64,000 bases of DNA, taken from contig NZ_JAPQNS010000002.1 in the NCBI RefSeq assembly GCF_028867935.1, forward strand, positions 248,001 to 312,000. The letters are read 5' to 3'. Below the pieces are notes generated by a model. That model saw only the letters and a list, made by a program, of their open reading frames with translations, did not search any database and was not told the DNA's origin. A program made the position numbers and the translations under genes. The DNA is from Flavobacterium sp. SUN052. Its GTDB lineage: Bacteria > Bacteroidota > Bacteroidia > Flavobacteriales > Flavobacteriaceae. This document shows, in pieces, positions 19,227 to 26,602 of the stretch (the stretch's first letter is position 1; every line of letters starts with the position of its first letter).

Positions 19227-20609
19227 ATGAAGCACCTCCTGACCATACTCTTCCTTTTCAGTTCAGTATTGACCCTTTTTGGCCAGCCGAAGCAGCCAGG
19301 TCGTTTGTCAAAAGCCGATGAAGTCTTTTTGGATAGTCTCCAGCGTGACACGTTTCGTTTCTTCTGGGACACGGCAAACCCCGAAAATGGCCTCGTTCCT
19401 GATCGTGCTCCTACCCGTTCCTTTTGCAGTATTGCATCTGTAGGATTCGGGCTAACCTCATACCTGATTGGGGCAGAACGCGGCTACATTACGCGCCAGC
19501 AGGCAGCTGACCGGACGGTGCGTACCCTGCGCTTTTTTGCTAAAGCACCCCAGTCGGATACGGCAACGGGCGTAGCTGGATACAAAGGTTTTTTTTACCA
19601 CTTCCTCGACATGAAAACGGGCGAGCGGTTCAAACAGGTCGAACTTTCAACCATCGATACAGCCCTGTTACTGGGTGGCATCTTGAGTGCTCAGTCGTAC
19701 TTTGATCATAATACGCCGGTTGAAAAAGAAATCCGGCAACTGGCCGAGCAAATCTACGGCCGGGCCGACTGGGCGTGGTTTCAGGCTTCCCGCCCTTTTG
19801 TGTCGATGGGCTGGCATCCCGAAAAAGGATTTATTAAAAGTAACTGGACGGGCTACAATGAGGGAATGCTGCTCTATATTCTGGCCCTTGCCTCACCAAC
19901 CCACCCAGTTGGCTCTGATGTTTGGGCTGCCTGGACCAAATCGTACCCCTGGGCCGATTTTTATGGTCAGAAACACGTGAACTTTGACCCGCTGTTTGGT
20001 CATCAATACTCGCACTGCTGGATCGATTTTCGGGGTATTCGCGACGACTATATGCGAGGCAAGGGCATCGACTACTTCGAAAATTCGCGCCGGGCCACCT
20101 ACGCAAACCGAGCTTATTGCCTGGCAAACCCCGGAAAATGGGAAGATTATAGCGCGACTATCTGGGGCCTGACAGCCTGCGACGGACCTAAAGACACGAC
20201 TGCTAACGGGCGCAATTTTTTCTCGTACCGGGCACGCGGTGCAGCCTCCACGGGTATCGTCGACGATGGTACTATTGCCCCTACAGCAGCCGGTGGTTCT
20301 ATGGCTTTTGCGCCGGAAATCTGCATTCCCGCCCTGCGAGCTATGAAAGCCCGTTATGGTTCTAAGCTTTACGGACAATACGGATTCCGCGACGCCTTCA
20401 ATCCAACGTATCGCTACCGATCCGCTTTTGCCAATGGCTCAACTCAGAGTGGCTGGTTCGATATGGACTACCTCGGCATCGATCAGGGACCTATCTTGAT
20501 AATGGCCGAAAACCTGCGAACGGGTTTCGTCTGGAATCTGATGAGAAAGAACCCTCATATCCGGCGCGGATTGCAAAAGGCCGGATTTACGGGCGGCTGG
20601 CTGAATTGA
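19227..20609 (+). CDS. GH144-like glucoamylase-family protein (putative endo-beta-1,2-glucanase)
   Basis: A 460-residue protein with a signal peptide (KHLLTILFLFSSVLTLFGQ) and one Glycoamylase-like (alpha/alpha)6 domain. Family hallmarks: DTFRFFWDTANPENGLVPDR (about 40-59), FYHFLDMKTGER, ELSTIDTALLLGG, NEGMLLYILALASPTHP, HQYSHCWIDFRG, WGLTACDGP and DYLGIDQGPILIMAENLRTG. The characterised members of this family in Bacteroidota are GH144 endo-beta-1,2-glucanases, so cleavage of beta-1,2-glucan to sophorooligosaccharides is the best guess. Related members have other activities, so substrate confidence is moderate. It lies behind the SusC/SusD pair and should be periplasmic or surface-associated. 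A strong terminator follows. Confidence 0.9.
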   Translation: MKHLLTILFLFSSVLTLFGQPKQPGRLSKADEVFLDSLQRDTFRFFWDTANPENGLVPDRAPTRSFCSIASVGFGLTSYLIGAERGYITRQQAADRTVRTLRFFAKAPQSDTATGVAGYKGFFYHFLDMKTGERFKQVELSTIDTALLLGGILSAQSYFDHNTPVEKEIRQLAEQIYGRADWAWFQASRPFVSMGWHPEKGFIKSNWTGYNEGMLLYILALASPTHPVGSDVWAAWTKSYPWADFYGQKHVNFDPLFGHQYSHCWIDFRGIRDDYMRGKGIDYFENSRRATYANRAYCLANPGKWEDYSATIWGLTACDGPKDTTANGRNFFSYRARGAASTGIVDDGTIAPTAAGGSMAFAPEICIPALRAMKARYGSKLYGQYGFRDAFNPTYRYRSAFANGSTQSGWFDMDYLGIDQGPILIMAENLRTGFVWNLMRKNPHIRRGLQKAGFTGGWLN

Positions 20610-20628
20610 ATTTTTCGACGGGTTATTC

Positions 20629-20682
20629 ATAAAAATGGGTGTGCTGCTCCAAGTAACGAAAGAGCAGCACACCCATTTTTAT
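20629..20682. terminator. Bidirectional rho-independent terminator
   Basis: Perfect 21-bp arms 20629-20649 and 20662-20682 with a 12-nt loop. The A/T-rich ends give U-tracts in both directions. It separates the convergent GH144 and SMP-30 genes. Confidence 0.9.
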
Positions 20683-20705
20683 AACCGACATCCAATGTCT
20701 ATAAG

Positions 20706-21548
20706 CTACTGGTAATCGCTGATCAGCAAAACCTTCCCAGTCAATGGAAACTGTTCTTTTTGCTCGTCAGGTACGTTTTCGCTAGCCGTTGTAACAAATA
20801 GTCGGCCGTCGGGAAGGGCAGCGATTTTGGTTGGGCTCAGCGCGGGCAAGTCGATAGCCTGCAACAACTCGCCTGCGGGCGAGAACTGTCGAATCGTATG
20901 CCCGCCGTAGCCACCAACCCAAATACGCCCTAACGGGTCAATAGAAATTCCGTCGGGCGACGAATCCCATTCCCACATAAACCAGGGTGTATCTACTGCA
21001 TCGGGAGCCGTTGGATGACGAGCGTAAATGCCCTTCGCACGCCCTTCGTGGCCGACGGTTTCGACCATTAACAGGCCTAGTTGCGGATGCCAAAGCGGAC
21101 CGTTACCAATCACAAAATCATCGGCCAATGTCATCCTATTTCCATCAGCGTCATAATACAACATTGACCCCAGTACCGATTCGGCATCCATTGCCATGGT
21201 GCTTGCGTATAAAGAGCCGTCTGGACCAAGACCTGCATCATTAAAGCGCACTTCACCCTCTGGATGCCCCAAATGGTCAACTCGTTCCAGACGCGACTCG
21301 CCCTTATCTAACAGTTCGGCAATGTGTAAACCTGATTGCAAACCCACCCAAAAACGGCCATCAGGCCGTGGCAGGGCAAAGCCAATCAGTTCAGGCATCG
21401 TCCAGCTTCGGAGGTATTTTCCGTCGGTATCGGAGGCATAAATCTTCTTCTCAATAATATCAACCCACCAAATCTGCTGTTGCTCGTGGTGCCAGAAAGC
21501 CCCTTCGCCAAGGGTATGACTATGGGAATGTAGAGGAGTTATTTGCAT
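20706..21548 (-). CDS. SMP-30/gluconolactonase-family lactonase
   Basis: A 280-residue six-bladed beta-propeller. Metal-site residues are in place: E15 in LGEGAFW, Asn in RFNDAG (about 101), Asn in GNGPLWHPQ (about 148) and Asp in SPDGISID (about 197). These ligate the divalent cation in SMP-30/regucalcin and gluconolactonases, which hydrolyse sugar lactones. It is cytoplasmic, with no signal peptide. ATG 21548 is chosen over an in-frame TTG at 21557, because that TTG is the tail of a -7 box (TAGGTTTG); the ATG is 6 nt after the box, suggesting a leaderless mRNA. It is convergent with GH144 across a shared terminator. The physiological lactone is unknown. Confidence 0.9.
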   Translation of the reverse strand: MQITPLHSHSHTLGEGAFWHHEQQQIWWVDIIEKKIYASDTDGKYLRSWTMPELIGFALPRPDGRFWVGLQSGLHIAELLDKGESRLERVDHLGHPEGEVRFNDAGLGPDGSLYASTMAMDAESVLGSMLYYDADGNRMTLADDFVIGNGPLWHPQLGLLMVETVGHEGRAKGIYARHPTAPDAVDTPWFMWEWDSSPDGISIDPLGRIWVGGYGGHTIRQFSPAGELLQAIDLPALSPTKIAALPDGRLFVTTASENVPDEQKEQFPLTGKVLLISDYQ

Positions 21549-21554
21549 AGTTAC

Positions 21555-21562
21555 CAAACCTA
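21555..21562 (-). promoter_or_regulatory. -7 promoter box TAGGTTTG for the SMP-30 gene
   Basis: An exact TAnnTTTG match ending 6 nt before ATG 21548. Its final TTG is in frame with the gene and mimics a start codon. Confidence 0.5.
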
Positions 21563-21705
21563 GTATTCAAAGAGAACAGCCTAAAAGTCCTTCCTGTTTG
21601 CGAGGCAATGGTAACTTTTCTTGGTCTAGCTGATTCAGGTGATAGCAGATATGCATCTTTTGACCAGGAATTCTCCGAACCCTCTTGGTTAAGTTTTACA
21701 AAACA

Positions 21706-21737
21706 AAACCCCCGCGCCAGCAATGGCGCGGGGGTTT
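21706..21737 (-). terminator. Rho-independent terminator of sufB
   Basis: A 14-bp GC-rich perfect stem (21706-21719 with 21724-21737) and GCAA/TTGC tetraloop. On the minus strand it is followed by TTTGTTTTGT-like sequence, 25 nt after the sufB stop codon. It implies that sufB is transcribed alone. Confidence 0.88.
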
Positions 21738-21761
21738 CTTTATATCTGCACTCAGCAAAGC

Positions 21762-23237
21762 TTATCCTACCGAACCTTCCAGGCTGATTTCCAGAAGTTT
21801 CTGCGCTTCAACAGCAAATTCCATTGGAAGCTGATTTAGCACTTCTTTGGCATAACCGTTGATAATCAGCGCCACCGCCTGCTCCGTTGGGATGCCCCGC
21901 TGGTTGCAATAGAACAATTGATCTTCACCAATTTTCGAAGTTGTGGCTTCGTGTTCAACAGTGGCCGATGGGTTTTTTACCTCAATGTACGGGAAAGTAT
22001 GCGCCCCACATTTGTCGCCCAGTAACAGAGAGTCGCACTGTGAGAAGTTCCGGGCGTTGTCAGCCCGTTTCATCACCTCAACTAAACCCCGATATGAGTT
22101 TTGGCTTTTACCTGCTGAAATACCTTTCGAGACAATCCGACTCTTTGTGTTCTTGCCGATGTGCACCATTTTGGTCCCTGTATCGGCCTGTTGCATGTTG
22201 TTGGTAACCGCAACCGAATAGAATTCCCCAATCGAGTTGTCCCCTTTCAGAATAACCGACGGGTATTTCCACGTAATCGACGATCCTGTTTCAACCTGCG
22301 TCCACGAAATCTTGGCGTTGGCACCTTCACAAATACCTCGCTTGGTCACAAAGTTGTATATCCCACCTTTGCCTTCTTTATCACCCGGATACCAGTTCTG
22401 CACCGTCGAATATTTGATCTCAGCATCGGCATGAGCGATCAGCTCGACAACAGCCGCGTGAAGTTGGTTCTCGTCGCGCATGGGGGCTGTGCAACCCTCC
22501 AAGTAGCTAACATACGAACCTTCGTCGGCTACGATCAATGTCCGCTCGAACTGTCCCGTACCAGCTGCGTTGATACGGAAGTAGGTCGACAGTTCCATTG
22601 GGCAACGAACGCCTTTAGGAATGTAGCAGAACGAACCATCAGTAAATACGGCTGAATTCAGGGCAGCAAAGTAATTGTCTTTGGCAGGCACTACCGAACC
22701 CATGTATTTTTTCACCAGCTCAGGGTGATCATGAACGGCTTCGGTGATAGAGCAGAAAATGATTCCTTTCTCAGCCAGTTCCTTTTTAAAGGTAGTTGCC
22801 ACCGAAACAGAGTCCATAACGGCATCAACCGCCACACGAGGCCGGTCGCCCTCCTGTTCGACTACCCCCGCCAACCGTTTCTGCTCATTCAGCGAAATGC
22901 CAAGCCGCTTGAACGTGTCGAGCAGTTCAGGGTCGATCTCGTCGAGGGAGTTAACCGTTTTCTTCTGTTTGGGGGCCGAATAATACTTGATCGCCTGATA
23001 GTCGATCTTCGGGTATTTAACGTTGGGCCAATGCGGTTCGGTCATGTCGAGCCACATTCTGAACGCCTTCAGTCGCCATTCGAGGAGCCATTCGGGTTCA
23101 TTTTTCTTGGCCGAAATAAACCGGACAATATCTTCGTCTAAGCCGATAGGAGCCTCATCCGCTTCGATTAGCGTTTCAAATCCGTATTTGTATTCCGAAT
23201 TGGTGATGCTCTCTAAGAGTTCAACTTCTTTGCTCAT
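21762..23237 (-). CDS. sufB: Fe-S cluster assembly scaffold protein SufB
   Basis: A 491-residue SufB, the usual length. SufB with SufC and SufD forms the scaffold on which Fe-S clusters are built. Clear family segments include [13 protein letters not shown] (about 115), [36 protein letters not shown] (about 212-228), [22 protein letters not shown] (Cys about 250), SRGLVEV-like [28 protein letters not shown] (Cys near 405 and 413) and the C-terminal [22 protein letters not shown]. No sufC, sufD or sufS follows; a terminator closes the unit at once. Upstream are a TACTTTTG box and a 9-bp palindrome at the predicted transcript 5' end, a possible hairpin or operator site. Confidence 0.96.
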   Translation of the reverse strand: MSKEVELLESITNSEYKYGFETLIEADEAPIGLDEDIVRFISAKKNEPEWLLEWRLKAFRMWLDMTEPHWPNVKYPKIDYQAIKYYSAPKQKKTVNSLDEIDPELLDTFKRLGISLNEQKRLAGVVEQEGDRPRVAVDAVMDSVSVATTFKKELAEKGIIFCSITEAVHDHPELVKKYMGSVVPAKDNYFAALNSAVFTDGSFCYIPKGVRCPMELSTYFRINAAGTGQFERTLIVADEGSYVSYLEGCTAPMRDENQLHAAVVELIAHADAEIKYSTVQNWYPGDKEGKGGIYNFVTKRGICEGANAKISWTQVETGSSITWKYPSVILKGDNSIGEFYSVAVTNNMQQADTGTKMVHIGKNTKSRIVSKGISAGKSQNSYRGLVEVMKRADNARNFSQCDSLLLGDKCGAHTFPYIEVKNPSATVEHEATTSKIGEDQLFYCNQRGIPTEQAVALIINGYAKEVLNQLPMEFAVEAQKLLEISLEGSVG

Positions 23238-23248
23238 AATATATCGCT

Positions 23249-23268
23249 GAAGCGGTATTTACCGCTTC
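23249..23268. promoter_or_regulatory. 9-bp palindrome at the predicted sufB transcription start
   Basis: GAAGCGGTA (23249-23257), two bases, TACCGCTTC (23260-23268). It begins about 6 nt after the -7 box of sufB, so it would form the very 5' end of the mRNA or be an operator overlapping +1. It ends 11 nt before the ATG. Confidence 0.5.
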
Positions 23269-23274
23269 GTCCTG

Positions 23275-23282
23275 CAAAAGTA
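23275..23282 (-). promoter_or_regulatory. -7 promoter box TACTTTTG for sufB
   Basis: An exact TAnnTTTG match on the minus strand, 37 nt before ATG 23237. Confidence 0.5.
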
Positions 23283-23326
23283 ACAATTAAGCGCACGGCC
23301 CCGTTCCGACCCAGCGAAAGTTTGTC

Positions 23327-23803
23327 TCACTCGCCCACTTCCTCCAACGGAATGGGCCGGTTCACACTCTCTTCGAGTGATATAAAGGTCTCTGTGCGTT
23401 GAATTCCCTGCACTTTCTGAATTTTGTCGTGTAAGACTTCGCGTAGGTGAGTTGTGTCCCGACAAACGATCCGGGCGAAAATACTGTAGATGCCCGTTGT
23501 ATAATGAATGTTGACTACTTCAGGAATACGCATAAGTTGCTCGGCCACTTCGGCGTATAGCGAACTCTTATCTAAATAAATACCCAGAAAGGCACTGATG
23601 TCCCAGCCTAATTTGGTGTAATCGATAACTAATTGTGAGCCACGCACGATACCCATTTGCTCCATTTTTTTCATGCGCACGTGTACCGTACCGCCCGATA
23701 CGTATATTCGTTTACCAATTTCGGTGTAAGGCATATTGGCATCCTGCATCAGGAGCGATAATATCTTTAGGTCAGTATTATCAATTTCTAAATTTTTGTC
23801 CAT
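23327..23803 (-). CDS. Lrp/AsnC-family transcriptional regulator
   Basis: A 158-residue regulator from ATG 23803 (MDKNLEIDNTDLKIL). The N-terminal AsnC-type helix-turn-helix covers about residues 5-60 (ILSLLMQDANMPYTEIGKRI, then VSGGTVHVRMKKMEQMG). The C-terminal RAM/ferredoxin-like effector domain follows (GIYLDKSSLYAEVAEQL, YTTGIYSIFARIVC, RTETFISLEES). Members bind amino acids and regulate metabolism as oligomers. An in-frame TTG at 23836 would add 11 residues, but it is the tail of the gene's own -7 box, so I reject it. The gene is divergent from the tRNA-like RNA at 23989 across a 73-bp AT-rich region. Autoregulation and control of the RNA are plausible but unproven. Confidence 0.9.
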   Translation of the reverse strand: MDKNLEIDNTDLKILSLLMQDANMPYTEIGKRIYVSGGTVHVRMKKMEQMGIVRGSQLVIDYTKLGWDISAFLGIYLDKSSLYAEVAEQLMRIPEVVNIHYTTGIYSIFARIVCRDTTHLREVLHDKIQKVQGIQRTETFISLEESVNRPIPLEEVGE

Positions 23804-23833
23804 TTCAGAAATGGGATATTGAACACGTTTCAA

Positions 23834-23841
23834 CAAAACTA
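23834..23841 (-). promoter_or_regulatory. -7 promoter box TAGTTTTG for the Lrp/AsnC gene
   Basis: An exact TAnnTTTG match on the minus strand, 30 nt before ATG 23803. Its final TTG is in frame with the gene. Confidence 0.5.
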
Positions 23842-23888
23842 CCTTTTTTTTGAATGAAATATAAATTTATGGAAATTTTGATAAAATA

Positions 23889-23921
23889 TTTGCAATGAAA
23901 CCCGAAACCTCTTTACCTTTG
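23889..23921 (+). promoter_or_regulatory. Complete promoter (-33 TTTG, -7 TACCTTTG) of the tRNA-like RNA
   Basis: TTTG at 23889-23892 and TACCTTTG at 23914-23921 are separated by 21 nt, an ideal Bacteroidota primary-sigma promoter. Transcription should start near 23925. No protein-coding gene follows on this strand before a strong terminator at 24236. Confidence 0.65.
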
Positions 23922-23988
23922 TAGAGTCAAGTTAATCAAACAACACCGGGTCAACGGTGTAGCATTTGACAAAGAGTTCTTTTAACAC

Positions 23989-24147
23989 TGTAGGGTGTCG
24001 AAATTGGCAGACGTGCCCTCCTGTCTCGGGGGTGGTGATAAATGGATAAACGCAGCATAATGCCGTTCTTCGGAACGACTGGGGTTGACCACCAGAGTTG
24101 TACTGTGGCTAACTACACCGTGGGTGGTTCGAGTCCCCCTCCTACAG
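23989..24147 (+). ncRNA. tRNA-like structured RNA (tRNA-Leu-like ends, about 90-nt variable region)
   Basis: Features seen: a 7-bp acceptor-like stem TGTAGGG (23989-23995) with TCCTACA (24140-24146); a Leu-type D region GTCGAAATTGGCAGAC; an anticodon-like arm with stem CCCTC (24016-24020), 7-nt loop and GGGGG (24028-24032), loop bases GTC in the anticodon position; and a T-loop TTCGAGT (24128-24134) on a 5-bp stem with one mismatch. The T-U loop after the D arm and GGTG/CGTG flanks of the variable region are tRNA-Leu-like. The variable region (24033-24122) is about 90 nt and contains a perfect CGTTC-TTCG-GAACG hairpin and a second short hairpin, whereas class II tRNAs have about 12-23 nt. No CCA is encoded. 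It has its own promoter and terminator. It could be a functional RNA, a tRNA with an insertion or a decayed tRNA. Confidence 0.55.
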
Positions 24148-24235
24148 CGTAATCGTTAAGACGTAACGAATTTAAGTAGTCAACGTCCAAAACGATTCGA
24201 TTGGTTTTTAGTTTGTTGATGAAGTGTAATTCGAC

Positions 24236-24270
24236 ACACCGACCCATATTTGAGGTCGGTGTTGTTTTTA
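24236..24270 (+). terminator. Rho-independent terminator of the tRNA-like RNA
   Basis: A 9-bp stem ACACCGACC (24236-24244) with GGTCGGTGT (24254-24262) and a 9-nt loop, followed by TGTTTTTA. With the promoter at 23889-23921 it defines a transcript of about 345 nt. Confidence 0.88.
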
Positions 24271-24275
24271 TGGTG

Positions 24276-24343
24276 TCATTGGCATACCGGTCATTAGTCA
24301 TTTGATAAACCCTACCAATAACTAATGATCGGTACGCCAATGA
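24276..24343. repeat. Inverted repeat (23-bp arms, two mismatches)
   Basis: Arms 24276-24298 and 24321-24343 pair over 23 bp with two mismatches around a 22-nt loop. The element fills the gap between the RNA terminator and the 3' end of yebC. It shares the TCATT/GGTCATT words of the repeat at 19054. Confidence 0.65.
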
Positions 24344-24350
24344 CCAATGT

Positions 24351-25070
24351 CTACTCTTCTTTCATATTGTGGTAGACATTCTGCACATCGTCGTCCTCAT
24401 CAAGTTTGTCGAGGAGCTTCTCTACATCAGCAACTTCCTCATCGGTTAGCGCCTTCGTATCATTAGGGATGCGCTGGAATTCGGCTCCTTTTAGTTCGTA
24501 TCCTTTGCTTTCCAGGAATTTCTGGATGCTCCCAAAGGCCGTAAATTCGCCGTAAATCACGAGTTGGTCTGCTTCTTCGTCGAACTCAATTTCGTCGCCC
24601 CCCACGTCGATTAGCTCGAGTTCCAGCTCGTCGGGATCAATGCCTTCGGCAGGGATACGGAATACGCTTTTGCGGTCGAACATAAAGTCGGTCATGCCGG
24701 TGGTGCCAAGGCTACCCCCACACTTACTGAAATAGCTTCGAATATTTGCTACCGTCCGGTTGTGGTTGTCGGTAGCCGTTTCGATCACGATGGCGATGCC
24801 GTGCGGTGCGTAGCCTTCATAGGTGATCTCTTTGTAATCCTCCTGCTCTTTCGACGATGCTTTTTTGATGGCCCGCTCAACATTCTCTTTAGGCATGTTG
24901 GCCGCTTTGGCATTCTGAATAATAGCTCTCAGACGACCATTGGAGTCGGGGTCGGGACCACCGCTTTTCACGGCAATCACAATGTCTTTACCAATTCGGG
25001 TGAAGGTCTTGGCCATTTGCCCCCACCGCTTCATTTTCCGGGCTTTCCGGTATTCAAAGGCACGTCCCAT
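24351..25070 (-). CDS. YebC/PmpR-family protein
   Basis: A 239-residue YebC/PmpR/TACO1 protein, the typical length. The N-terminal block MGRAFEYRKARKMKRWGQM is the Bacteroidota version of the conserved start; other diagnostic parts are FTRIGKDI, NMPKENVERAIKKA, TYEGYAPHGIAI, TDNHNRTVANIRSYFSKCGGSLG and the acidic C-terminus. Members were first described as transcriptional regulators. More recent work on YebC/TACO1 points to a role in translation of polyproline stretches. It is cytoplasmic. ATG 25070 gives the conserved N-terminus exactly. The gene is flanked by inverted repeats at both ends (24276-24343 and 25084-25163), so it is probably an independent unit. Confidence 0.94.
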   Translation of the reverse strand: MGRAFEYRKARKMKRWGQMAKTFTRIGKDIVIAVKSGGPDPDSNGRLRAIIQNAKAANMPKENVERAIKKASSKEQEDYKEITYEGYAPHGIAIVIETATDNHNRTVANIRSYFSKCGGSLGTTGMTDFMFDRKSVFRIPAEGIDPDELELELIDVGGDEIEFDEEADQLVIYGEFTAFGSIQKFLESKGYELKGAEFQRIPNDTKALTDEEVADVEKLLDKLDEDDDVQNVYHNMKEE

Positions 25071-25083
25071 GTTTTTGTTTTCT

Positions 25084-25163
25084 TAACCGCAAAGACGCGA
25101 AGAGTACGCCAGGGTCGCTATTTTCTTTGCGTTCTTAGCGCAATCTTCGCGTCTTTGCGGTTA
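25084..25163. repeat. Inverted repeat with 19-bp perfect arms
   Basis: Arms 25084-25102 and 25145-25163 (core CCGCAAAGACGCGAAG and complement) are perfect, with a 42-nt loop that holds a partial second copy of the motif (TTTGCGTTCTTAGCG). It lies between the yebC start and the lysA stop codon. Confidence 0.75.
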
Positions 25164-25165
25164 GG

Positions 25166-26440
25166 TTATATCTTATCCGTTAATACTTCGTCAAAAATTT
25201 CAATTTCTACTTGCCCACGCATGAGGTCTTCGAAGGTTTCGCGCTCGCGAATCAGGTGTGGCTGACCATCGTAAACCAGTACTTCAGCCGGGCGACAACG
25301 CATATTGTAGGTTGAGGCCATTGAGAACCCATAAGCTCCAGCGTTCTCGAACGACAACACATCATTTTGATGAACTTCGGGTAGCAGTCGGTCGGTGGCA
25401 AACGTATCGGTCTCGCAAATGTATCCTACTACCGTGTACAATTGCTGACCATCTTCGGTGCTGGCTCCCTGCGGATTTGATACGTTGATGATGTCGTGCC
25501 AGGAATCATACATCATAGGGCGAATCAGGTGATTCAGGCCGGTATCTAGTTGAACAAACGTCCGGGTTGGGTTTTGTTTGACCACATTCACGCTAGCCAG
25601 CAAATGCCCCGATTCACTCACCAGCAGTTTACCCGGCTCAAACCAGAGTTCAATGTCGCGTCCGAATCGCTCACAAAACGACTGAAAAGCGGCCGACACT
25701 TTCTGGCCCAGTTCAGCCAGATCGGTAGCATGATCTCCTTCGCGATAGGCAACTTTAAAACCACTGCCAAAGTCCATAAACCGAAGAGCAGGGAAGTCAC
25801 TGGCAAGGTCGAACAGCGTATCGGCGATTTTCAGAAAGGTGTTCCCATCTTTAAAATCAGATCCGGTATGAATATGCAGACCAATCACTGGAATGCCGTA
25901 CTGGGTTACCAGCGCCTTTATTTCGGCCCGGTACTGATTAGGAATCCCAAATTTAGAGTCGGCATGCCCTGTCTGAATTTTCAGGTTACCTCCGTCAATA
26001 ATGCTGGGGTTTATCCGAATGCAGATTGGTACGGCAGAACCATACGTCTGACCTATTTGCTCAATTAAAGGCAGGCTGTCGGCGTTAATGGTAAGACCCA
26101 TGTCTATAGCCTCCTGAATTTCAGAAAAGCGGTTGCCACTGGGTGTGTACATAATTTGCCGGGGCAGATAACCAGCGCGCATGGCCAAGCGGGCTTCATT
26201 TACCGACACTACATCCACTTCAACACCCTGACTACGCATCAATTTCAGAATCGAGAGATTCGAGAGGGCCTTTAGGGCGTATTTTATTTTTAGATTAACG
26301 CCGGGAAAAGACGACCGAAGCAAGTCGATTTTTTGGATAATTTTGTCGGCATCATACACATACAACGGCAAACCAAACTGGTCGGCTATGTCGAGTACGT
26401 CAACGCCCTGAATCTGATACGAATTATTTTGTAGGTACAT
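25166..26440 (-). CDS. lysA: Diaminopimelate decarboxylase LysA
   Basis: A 424-residue fold-III PLP enzyme that makes lysine from meso-diaminopimelate. The PLP lysine is K57 in KYALKALS. Other family motifs are SVNEARLAMRAGY, the HTGSDF segment (HIGS-like), FMDFGSGFKV (glycine-rich phosphate site), WFEPGKLLVSESG, the CETDTFA motif with the substrate-binding Cys-Glu, and GAYGFSMASTYN with the late Tyr. A GTG at 26494 is in frame and would add 18 residues, but that stretch contains an exact TATATTTG promoter box, so ATG 26440 is the true start. No other lysine genes are adjacent. The stop codon is next to the inverted repeat at 25084. Confidence 0.93.
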   Translation of the reverse strand: MYLQNNSYQIQGVDVLDIADQFGLPLYVYDADKIIQKIDLLRSSFPGVNLKIKYALKALSNLSILKLMRSQGVEVDVVSVNEARLAMRAGYLPRQIMYTPSGNRFSEIQEAIDMGLTINADSLPLIEQIGQTYGSAVPICIRINPSIIDGGNLKIQTGHADSKFGIPNQYRAEIKALVTQYGIPVIGLHIHTGSDFKDGNTFLKIADTLFDLASDFPALRFMDFGSGFKVAYREGDHATDLAELGQKVSAAFQSFCERFGRDIELWFEPGKLLVSESGHLLASVNVVKQNPTRTFVQLDTGLNHLIRPMMYDSWHDIINVSNPQGASTEDGQQLYTVVGYICETDTFATDRLLPEVHQNDVLSFENAGAYGFSMASTYNMRCRPAEVLVYDGQPHLIRERETFEDLMRGQVEIEIFDEVLTDKI

Positions 26441-26458
26441 ACGGCAAAAAATGAACCG

Positions 26459-26466
26459 CAAATATA
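26459..26466 (-). promoter_or_regulatory. -7 promoter box TATATTTG for lysA
   Basis: An exact TAnnTTTG match on the minus strand, 18 nt before ATG 26440. Its position rules out the upstream GTG at 26494 as start. Confidence 0.5.
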
Positions 26467-26602
26467 ATTGAAAGCGGTCATTGATGGCATTCACTTCGTG
26501 TCAATCGTAGGCATTCATTGTGTAAAACTACCCTGATTTTTACTTCTGATGATCTGAATCGTCACTCAACCACTCAATCGCACAATCACTCATTTATTAC
26601 CA

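Noticed and set aside
24021..24122. A group I intron within a tRNA-Leu gene
   Set aside because: The insertion is only about 90 nt, lies in the variable region rather than the anticodon loop and has none of the conserved group I core pairings.
23925..24275. The structured RNA as tmRNA (ssrA)
   Set aside because: The transcript length of about 345 nt fits, but the D-like and anticodon-like arms are tRNA-type, no GGxTTCGAC-type 5' motif or tag ending in AA-stop is present, and acceptor-like ends are only about 160 nt apart.
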